Source: an uncultured Asticcacaulis sp.
GTDB taxonomy: Bacteria > Pseudomonadota > Alphaproteobacteria > Caulobacterales > Caulobacteraceae
Length of the DNA stretch: 7,935 bases
Direction: 5' to 3'
Assembly: GCA_946480525.1 (NCBI GenBank)
Contig: CAMLLA010000188.1
Location: 1-7,935 of the forward strand
In this document: positions 1-5,681 of the stretch, in pieces
How positions within the stretch are numbered: position 1 is the stretch's first letter
Layout of the letters: every line of letters begins with the position of its first letter
The notes under the pieces: generated by a model
What the model was told of the DNA's origin: nothing
The model's database searches: none
Seen by the model: the letters and a program-made list of their open reading frames with translations, nothing else
Translations under genes and position numbers: made by a program

Positions 1-55
<55 letters not shown>

Positions 56-100
56 ACACTATCTAGGTGGTAGGTCCGATCTTGCGACCGAAGGCGGCGA

Positions 101-129
101 CCTATAGGGGCAAACTTTCCGGCGGTCAA
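101..129 (-). promoter_or_regulatory. Housekeeping promoter of the tRNA-Leu gene
   Basis: On the minus strand, TTGACC (124-129) is followed after exactly 17 nt by TATAGG (101-106). This is a near-consensus -35/-10 pair for the main sigma factor. The expected start of transcription is near 94, giving a leader of about 39 nt before the mature tRNA 5' end at 55. That fits a tRNA precursor that RNase P would trim. Confidence 0.75.
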
Positions 130-290
130 CGGGCTTATGACGGTTTTTTAAGGCCTTAGCGCGATTTTCCACACCTTCGCCAACCCCTGCCCCATTGCCG
201 GTTCTTTATTTCCTCACCCAGCCGCCGCATCTCAATATTACACGCCCCTCCCTATCTTCCCTCGCGCCGTCATAATGAGAGGGAATATCC

Positions 291-866
291 ATGTTTATGC
301 GTAAAAGTCTTGCGTCCATTGTTGCCGCTGGCCTCCTGGCATTGGCCGCCTGTTCGGGCCCCGTCAAGGACGACAAGGCCGCTGATTTCGTCGCCAAGGC
401 GTCCGTCGCCAACCTCTTCGAAATCCAGACCAGCGAGCTGGCCCTGCAGCGGTCGCAGAACCCCGAAGTGCGCGCCCTGGCCCAGGCCATGATCACCGAC
501 CACACCAAGGCCGGCGCCGATCTCCAGGCCGCATTGACCGCCGCCAAGAGCACGCTGATGCCCGCGACCACCCTCGATGAGGCCCACCAGAAAAAGTACG
601 ACGACCTGGCCAACGCCAAGCCCGAAGAATTCGACGACAAGTATGTCGATATCCAGACCGACGCGCATAACGAAGCCGTCGCCCTGTTCAAGGACTATTC
701 CGACGGCGGCACGGCCGGGCCGGTCAAGGATTTCGCCGCGGCGACCCTGCCTGTGCTCGAAGGCCACAAGGCAAAAGTCGACACGATCGATGACGTGACC
801 CATTCTGGCGCGACCAATTCCGCCAAGGCGTCGGAAGAGGCATCCGAGTCGGCTGCCGGTCATTAA
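291..866 (+). CDS. DUF4142-family lipoprotein
   Basis: The product is 191 aa. Residues 1-20 form a lipoprotein signal peptide: M-F-M-R-K, then a hydrophobic stretch ending in the lipobox L18-A19-A20-C21. Cys21 is followed by Ser, so transfer to the outer membrane is likely. Residues about 31-166 match the DUF4142 helical-bundle family, with the recognisable 'DHTKA' and 'HNEAVALF' segments and the helix ending 'TLPVLEGHK'. Histidines 71, 99, 126 and 159 sit at the places where the family usually has them. The tail after 167 is Ser/Ala/Glu-rich and looks disordered. The start at 291 has AGGG 7 nt upstream (280-283); the ATG at 297 is too far from it. The biochemical role of the family is not established; many members are linked by context to envelope stress. 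No convincing -35/-10 pair was found between 130 and 290. Confidence 0.9.
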   Translation: MFMRKSLASIVAAGLLALAACSGPVKDDKAADFVAKASVANLFEIQTSELALQRSQNPEVRALAQAMITDHTKAGADLQAALTAAKSTLMPATTLDEAHQKKYDDLANAKPEEFDDKYVDIQTDAHNEAVALFKDYSDGGTAGPVKDFAAATLPVLEGHKAKVDTIDDVTHSGATNSAKASEEASESAAGH

Positions 867-886
867 AGCTACAGAGTAAAAAGGAG

Positions 887-918
887 AAGGCGCCGTCAGC
901 GATGATGGCGCCTTTTTT
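887..918. terminator. Bidirectional intrinsic terminator between convergent genes
   Basis: The stem is AAGGCGCC plus GTCA (887-898) pairing with TGAT plus GGCGCCTT (903-914), 12 bp including one G-U pair. It is capped by a GCGA tetraloop of the GNRA type. On the plus strand the stem runs straight into a T-run (913-918), terminating the DUF4142 gene that stops at 866. On the minus strand it lies 3 nt after the GH130 stop and is followed by CTCC and then five T residues, so it can also serve that gene. Confidence 0.9.
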
Positions 919-920
919 GT

Positions 921-2087
921 TCAGGCAAAGGCGGATTTCGGAACGTGTGTGATACGGCAGGCCAGGTCGGCTTCACCGGAGGCCACGACATAATGATCGC
1001 CGCCATCCGCGATCCCGGTCGTGAAGACGACGTCGCGGATATACATCTGGTGTTCCAGCGGCCGGGTCAGTTCCGGATTGGCTTCAATCAGCGGTGCGTG
1101 GCAGGTGCGCAAGATTCGGCTGGGTTCGTCCCTGTCCATGATCGACCAGTAGGTGCGGTAGATGCCGACGATTTCCTTGGGTTCGACCCCGTGCCACAGG
1201 CTGAGCCAGCCTTCATCGGTCAGGATGGGAGGCGTACCCCCGCCCATGCGCGCCGTCGCTACCGTCCCGGAGTGCGGCCGGATGCCAGGCTTGGCGTAGG
1301 GCTTCCAGAACAGGCCGTCGTTCGAATGGGCCAGGTTGATCGACGGGCCGGCGCGCCATTCGCTGCCCGGCGGATAGGCGAAATAGAGATCACCCAAAGG
1401 CCGGGTCTGGGCGAAATACTGACCATTGATATGGCCTTCGAAAATCAGCATGTCCTTGTTCTGGTGATCGAGCACGATGTCTTCGAACGTCCAGTCAAGC
1501 CCGTTGACTGAGCTGTAGAGCGTGGTCGAATGGCGCTCCGGGCTGACCGAACAGGTGGTCATCAGCCAGCGGTCTCCAACCCTGGAGATACGCGCGTCTT
1601 CGACGCCGTAGCATTGCAGGCTGTTTTGCGGCGCCACGGCCTTGTCGTAGTGGATGGTCACGACCTCAAGCCCGTCCGGCGTCAGCTCGACCGGCAAAAG
1701 CCACGACAGCGAGGTCAGGGCCATGATCTTCCAGCCGCCGCCATGCAGCAGGAATTTGCGCGGATCGGCGGTATTGGCCAGTTCGAGCGGCCAGGCGTCC
1801 AGCACATAACGACCTTCGTCCCAGCGGATGGCATGGACATGGTTGTCAAAGATCGGCGTGCGCAGGGCTTCGGCGACCCGCACCATGATCAGCAGATTGG
1901 CGTTGGGAAGCCGCGTCATGCCGGGATTAAAGGCGCCCAGTACGTAGGTTTCGACGTCGATATGCCCCCTGAGCGGCGAGCGCGACAGATCGATATCGTC
2001 AGGCACGAAAACCAGCTTGTCCACGGCATAGGGACTTTGTTTCGCCGGCCCAGGCTGCAAACCTGCCGGTCTTTGATCGTCGTGCAT
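921..2087 (-). CDS. GH130-family glycosidase / beta-mannoside phosphorylase-like protein
   Basis: The product is 388 aa. It has the five-bladed beta-propeller signatures of GH130: 'GVEDARI' at 161-167, whose Asp164 aligns with the family's general-acid aspartate; 'GGGTPPILTDEGWLSLWHGV' at 282-301; 'RDVVFTTGI' at 351-359; and the closing 'GEADLACRITHVP' blade. GH130 enzymes act on beta-mannosides, either by phosphorolysis (mannosyl-glucose and manno-oligosaccharide phosphorylases) or, in some subfamilies, by hydrolysis. His299 of the WHGV motif corresponds to a phosphate-binding histidine, and Arg70 may be another phosphate ligand, but I cannot decide between phosphorylase and hydrolase. No signal peptide is visible, so it is probably cytoplasmic. 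The start at 2087 has AAGGA 8 nt upstream. The longer reading from a GTG at 2126 lacks a ribosome site. No sugar transporter or other glycan gene is adjacent. Confidence 0.85.
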   Translation of the reverse strand: MHDDQRPAGLQPGPAKQSPYAVDKLVFVPDDIDLSRSPLRGHIDVETYVLGAFNPGMTRLPNANLLIMVRVAEALRTPIFDNHVHAIRWDEGRYVLDAWPLELANTADPRKFLLHGGGWKIMALTSLSWLLPVELTPDGLEVVTIHYDKAVAPQNSLQCYGVEDARISRVGDRWLMTTCSVSPERHSTTLYSSVNGLDWTFEDIVLDHQNKDMLIFEGHINGQYFAQTRPLGDLYFAYPPGSEWRAGPSINLAHSNDGLFWKPYAKPGIRPHSGTVATARMGGGTPPILTDEGWLSLWHGVEPKEIVGIYRTYWSIMDRDEPSRILRTCHAPLIEANPELTRPLEHQMYIRDVVFTTGIADGGDHYVVASGEADLACRITHVPKSAFA

Positions 2088-2095
2088 GATGCGCT

Positions 2096-2100
2096 TCCTT
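2096..2100 (-). promoter_or_regulatory. Shine-Dalgarno fixing the GH130 start
   Basis: AAGGA on the minus strand ends 8 nt before the ATG at 2085-2087. It favours this start over the in-frame GTG 13 codons upstream (2124-2126), which has no purine-rich site. Confidence 0.75.
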
Positions 2101-2175
2101 GAAATTCCTGAACGCCCTGGCCGCACTGGAAAATACCGGAGCGCGGCTAAGTTTTTAGTGGGCGAAGGCTGCGGA

Positions 2176-2181
2176 ATTATA
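2176..2181 (-). promoter_or_regulatory. Possible -10 element for the GH130 gene
   Basis: A perfect TATAAT on the minus strand lies about 90 nt upstream of the GH130 start, just after the stop of the small ORF at 2200. The -35 position is weak: the nearest fits are TTAGGG at 16 nt or ATTAGG at 17 nt spacing. It is only a candidate. Confidence 0.35.
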
Positions 2182-2199
2182 AGGAAACGGCAGGCGGCC

Positions 2200-2322
2200 C
2201 TAATGCAGCGGCAGGACGAATATCAAGGAAACGACCAGCATGAATCCGGCCACACCGCTTGCTACCAGCGGAATAAACAACGGCACACCGGCTTGCGAGT
2301 CCGGACGGGGATCGTATGTCAT
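2200..2322 (-). CDS. Predicted 40-aa single-pass membrane microprotein
   Basis: I do not recognise this gene. The minus strand has ATG (2320-2322), 40 codons and TAG (2200-2202). A GAGG Shine-Dalgarno (2328-2331) lies 5 nt before the ATG. The protein has a polar, Pro-rich N-terminus (MTYDPRPDSQAG), then an almost uninterrupted hydrophobic segment at about 13-39 including 'GVAGFMLVVSLIFVLPL', ending in His. This is what a single transmembrane helix looks like. It lies 104 nt downstream of the dnaE2 stop and upstream of the GH130 gene on the same strand, so it could be read through from the SOS operon or have its own promoter. The good ribosome site and clean helix support a real gene; without homologues it could still be chance. 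Its function is unknown. Confidence 0.6.
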   Translation of the reverse strand: MTYDPRPDSQAGVPLFIPLVASGVAGFMLVVSLIFVLPLH

Positions 2323-2327
2323 TCTAA

Positions 2328-2331
2328 CCTC
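2328..2331 (-). promoter_or_regulatory. Shine-Dalgarno of the 40-aa ORF
   Basis: GAGG on the minus strand is separated by TTAGA (5 nt) from the ATG at 2320-2322. It is the main nucleotide-level support that the small ORF is translated. Confidence 0.6.
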
Positions 2332-2341
2332 GATCATATGG

Positions 2342-2405
2342 GACAGTTATCTGTCTGCCGTGATTTAAGACTCGATTCTTGGAAAAGCGAATGCACGAAT
2401 TCGTG
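2342..2405. repeat. Cluster of three short dyads upstream of the small ORF
   Basis: Three inverted repeats lie between the dnaE2 stop and the small ORF. They are GACAG-TTAT-CTGTC (2342-2355), AAGA-c-TCGA-t-TCTT (2367-2380, one mismatched pair) and the perfect 12-bp palindrome CACGAATTCGTG (2394-2405). Their centres are about 25 and 26 bp apart. They differ in sequence, so they are not copies of one operator. They may be protein binding sites or weak RNA hairpins in the dnaE2 3' UTR. None is followed by a good T-run, so I do not call a terminator here. Confidence 0.4.
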
Positions 2406-2426
2406 TAACAGGGGTATTTAGCGCGC

Positions 2427-5400
2427 CTACTTGAAGTCCCGCGACCGGACGAGAATGACCGGCGGAGAGGCCGCGCGGTTGCCACCACGCTTGCGGGTAC
2501 GCGGATCAGGACCGGGTTCGCCATGGCGAAAATCATCACCACGCGGCTTTGGAACAGGAAAGGCGTCATCGCGCTCGCTGACGCTATCAAGCTGGCCGGA
2601 CAGGTCGATCAGCCGTTTGACTACCAGGTGAACGACCTCGCCCTCCTTCTGGATCTGGCCAACGATTGCCACCATGCGCGCCGTCAGGACCAGCCGGCGC
2701 TGTTCTTCATAGATGCGGCTCCAGATGACGGCATTGACGATGCCGGTCTCGTCCTCAATGGTCATGAAGGTGACGTTCTTGGCCGTGCCGGGCCGCTGCC
2801 GCACCAGCACCATGCCGGCCACGACCGCATCGGATTTGTCCTTCAGCGCGTTGGCGGCGGTGCAGGTCAGGATGCCTCGTGCGTTCAATTCGCCGCGCAG
2901 GAAGGCCAACGGATGCTTGCGCAGCGACAGGCCGACATGGCCATAGTCCTGCACGACCTCGTGACCGGCCGTCATCTGCCTGAGCGCAACGGCGGGCTCG
3001 TCAAGCTCGGGCGCCGCCATGGCGTCGAACAATGGCAGGGGCGTATCGCGCAGTCCCTTCAGCGTCCACAGGGCATCGCGCCGCGACTTGCCGAGCGAAG
3101 GGAGATAAGCATCGGCTTCGGCCAGCGGCAGAAGGCTCGATACCGGCAACCCGCTGCGCCGCCAGACATCGTCGATCGAGCGGAATGGCGTGTCCCGGGT
3201 GAGCAACAAGGTGGCGGCATCACTATTGGCAAGGCTCTTGACCATGCGCAGTCCCAGCCGCACGGCAAACTGCCCCGGTGTGCTCCCCTCTTCCAGCGTA
3301 CAGTCCCAGCGCGAAGCATTGACACAGACCGGCCGCACCTCGACGCCGTGTTCACGCGCATCACGCACCAGCTGCGCCGGCGCGTAGAAGCCCATGGGCT
3401 GGGAGTTGAGCAGTGCGCACAGGAAGACATCCGGGTGGTGACACTTCATCCATGACGAGGCATAGGCGATCATGGCGAAGGAGATGGCGTGGCTTTCGGG
3501 GAAGCCGTAAGAGCCAAAGCCTTCCAACTGCTTGATCAGCCGTTCGGCGAATTGCGCCTCATAGCCGCGCTCCAGCATGCCCGCCATCATCTTGTCGCGG
3601 AAATTCTTGACCCCGCCGGTGTGTTTGAAGGTCGCCAGGCTGCGCCGGACATGATCGGCCTCATCGGCCGTAAAGCCGGCGCAGATCACCGCCACCTGCA
3701 TGGCGTGTTCCTGAAACAAAGGCACACCGAAGGTGCGGCCCAATATCTCCTTCACCTGGTCATTAGGATAATCGATCTTTTCCAGTCCATGCTTGCGGCG
3801 CAGATAGGGATGAACCATGTCGCCCTGGATCGGTCCCGGCCGGACGATGGCGACCTCAATGGCCAGGTCGTAGAACACGCGTGGCCGCAGGCGCGGCAGC
3901 ATCGACATCTGGGCGCGAGATTCGATCTGGAAAACGCCGACCGTATCGGCCTTGCAGATCATGTCGTAGGTCGGCGTGTCGTCAGCGGGAATGCCTGCCA
4001 TGTCCAGCGCAATGCCCTTATGCGCCTCAAGCATTTCAAAGCTCTTCTTCATGCAGGTCAGCATGCCCAGCGCCAGGCAATCGACCTTCATGAATTTCAG
4101 CACGTCGATATCGTCCTTGTCCCACTCGATGACCTGGCGGTTTTCCATGGCGGCAGGCTCGATCACCGCCAGCTCGTCCAGACGGTCGCGCGTCAGCACG
4201 AAGCCGCCGGGATGCTGGGACAGGTGGCGGGGCGCATTGGCCAATTGACGGGCCAGGGCAATGGTCAGCCGTACCCGGCGATCGGCGATGTTGAGGTCAA
4301 GCCCCTCCAGGTGCTGTTCGTCGATGTCGGTCGCCCAGTGGCGATACTGCTGGGACAGGGTCTTGATGACGTCTTCCGGCAGCCCCATCGCCTTGCCGAC
4401 ATCCCGCAGCGCGCCGCGCGTGCGATAGCGGCTGACGACGGCGACCAGGGCCGCGTGATTGCGGCCATAGGTCTCGAACACCCACTGCATGACGGTCTCG
4501 CGCCGGGCGTGCTCGAAATCGACGTCGATATCCGGCGGCTCGTTGCGGTTCTTCGAAATGAAGCGCTCGAACAGCAGGTTGTATTTAGCGGGATCGAGCT
4601 CGGTGATGCCCAGCACATAGCAGACCGAGCTGTTGGCCGCCGAACCGCGCCCCTGGCACAGAATACCTTGTGAGCGGGCGAAATGGACGATGGCGTGGAC
4701 CGTCAGGAAATAGTTGGCGTAGCCCATCTCTCCGATCAGATCGAGCTCCTTGCGAAGCTGGGCAACCACGCTCTCAGGCGTTCCGTCCGGATAACCCTTG
4801 TCGGCATTGTAACGCGCCCGCGCCCCCATCCAGACGAACTTTTCGAGCGTTTTCTGGGGGCTAAGAAGCGGCTCCGACTTTTCATCCGGGTACTGGTATT
4901 CCAGCTCTTTCATACTGAAATTACAGCGATCCATGATCTCACGCGTGCGGGCGACGGCGTCGGGATAGGGATCGAACAGGCGCTGCATTTCGCCGGGTGC
5001 TTTCAGATAGCGGTCAGCGTGGCGTTCGCGGCGAAACCCCAGTTCATCAATCGTGCAGGTGTGGCGTATGCAGGTCAGCACATCCTGCAACAGGCGCCGA
5101 TACGGATGATGGAATAATACGTCATTGGTGGCAACGATCGGCACCTGCGCGTCCGCCGCCTGTTGCGCCAGTTCGTGCAGACGCAGCGCGTCGTTCGGCC
5201 GTCGCCGCAAAGTGAGAGCTAGATAGGCGCGGTCGCCGAACAGCGTCTTCAGACGGCGCAGATTGGCCGCGCACGTCTCATCCGCGACATCGGGGACAAG
5301 GACAGCCAGCAGCCCTTCGTGAAAACTTTCGACGTCGGCCCAGTCGAGATGACACTTGCCCTTGCCCGCCCGGCCCTTGCCCAGCGACAACAATCGGCAC

Positions 5401-5681
5401 AGGCGGGAATAGGCGGCACGATCGGTCGGATAGACCAGAAGCGAGGTTCCGTCGCGCAGGTCCAGCCGGCAACCGACGATCAGGCGAACGCCATAGTCTT
5501 TGGCCGCCTTGTGCGCCTGAACGATGCCCGCCAGCGAATTGCGATCCACCACCCCCAGCGCTTCGATACCCAGCGCAGCGGCCGTCGCGAAAAGCTGGGC
5601 GCACGAACTGGCGCCACGCAGGAAGGAAAAATAGGTCGTAACCTGGAGCTCGACGTAGTTTTTCTTCTCATTGGCACTCAC
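2427..5681 (-). CDS. dnaE2: Error-prone DNA polymerase DnaE2 (C family)
   Basis: The product is 1084 aa, the usual size. DnaE2 is the SOS-induced replicative-type polymerase that extends past lesions and causes damage-induced mutation, working with ImuA and ImuB. The order is: PHP domain (about 9-200) with the DnaE2-type opening 'LQVTTYFSFLRGAS', lacking the metal-binding His of active PHP domains; palm with catalytic aspartates D386 and D388 in 'PPDIDVDFE' and D534 in 'MKVDCLALGMLT'; 'QHPGGFVLTRDR' (489-500); the finger region 'PLFQEHAMQVAV' (654-665); helix-hairpin region; OB fold (about 952-1028); and the family's C-terminal 'VRSRDFK'. The GTG start (5679-5681) overlaps the imuB stop as GTGA and has GGAG 7 nt upstream. 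The longer ATG start at 5705 has no ribosome site. No proofreading domain is seen. No intrinsic terminator follows the TAG at 2427. Confidence 0.96.
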   Translation of the reverse strand: MSANEKKNYVELQVTTYFSFLRGASSCAQLFATAAALGIEALGVVDRNSLAGIVQAHKAAKDYGVRLIVGCRLDLRDGTSLLVYPTDRAAYSRLCRLLSLGKGRAGKGKCHLDWADVESFHEGLLAVLVPDVADETCAANLRRLKTLFGDRAYLALTLRRRPNDALRLHELAQQAADAQVPIVATNDVLFHHPYRRLLQDVLTCIRHTCTIDELGFRRERHADRYLKAPGEMQRLFDPYPDAVARTREIMDRCNFSMKELEYQYPDEKSEPLLSPQKTLEKFVWMGARARYNADKGYPDGTPESVVAQLRKELDLIGEMGYANYFLTVHAIVHFARSQGILCQGRGSAANSSVCYVLGITELDPAKYNLLFERFISKNRNEPPDIDVDFEHARRETVMQWVFETYGRNHAALVAVVSRYRTRGALRDVGKAMGLPEDVIKTLSQQYRHWATDIDEQHLEGLDLNIADRRVRLTIALARQLANAPRHLSQHPGGFVLTRDRLDELAVIEPAAMENRQVIEWDKDDIDVLKFMKVDCLALGMLTCMKKSFEMLEAHKGIALDMAGIPADDTPTYDMICKADTVGVFQIESRAQMSMLPRLRPRVFYDLAIEVAIVRPGPIQGDMVHPYLRRKHGLEKIDYPNDQVKEILGRTFGVPLFQEHAMQVAVICAGFTADEADHVRRSLATFKHTGGVKNFRDKMMAGMLERGYEAQFAERLIKQLEGFGSYGFPESHAISFAMIAYASSWMKCHHPDVFLCALLNSQPMGFYAPAQLVRDAREHGVEVRPVCVNASRWDCTLEEGSTPGQFAVRLGLRMVKSLANSDAATLLLTRDTPFRSIDDVWRRSGLPVSSLLPLAEADAYLPSLGKSRRDALWTLKGLRDTPLPLFDAMAAPELDEPAVALRQMTAGHEVVQDYGHVGLSLRKHPLAFLRGELNARGILTCTAANALKDKSDAVVAGMVLVRQRPGTAKNVTFMTIEDETGIVNAVIWSRIYEEQRRLVLTARMVAIVGQIQKEGEVVHLVVKRLIDLSGQLDSVSERDDAFPVPKPRGDDFRHGEPGPDPRTRKRGGNRAASPPVILVRSRDFK

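Noticed and set aside
270..863. Minus-strand ORF of 197 codons opposite the DUF4142 gene
   Set aside because: The plus-strand frame has a signal peptide, lipobox, family motifs, ribosome site and terminator; the reverse product is Gly/Val/Leu-rich without pattern.
2176..2200. Terminator for the 40-aa ORF
   Set aside because: No inverted repeat with a T-run follows its TAG; only a TATAAT-like element is visible there.
2086..2421. Plus-strand ORF of 111 codons in the gap between GH130 and dnaE2
   Set aside because: It begins antisense within the GH130 start, has no Shine-Dalgarno, its product has no domain, and it is opposite the better-supported 40-aa ORF.
2324..2590. Minus-strand ORF of 88 codons overlapping the dnaE2 3' end in another frame
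   Set aside because: Most of it lies in the dnaE2 C-terminal coding region, where the dnaE2 frame carries the conserved ending 'VRSRDFK'; it has no ribosome site.
3489..4673. Plus-strand ORF of 394 codons, and another of 310 codons at 2523-3455, antisense to dnaE2
   Set aside because: dnaE2 on the other strand has catalytic motifs throughout this region. The antisense products have no recognisable domain.
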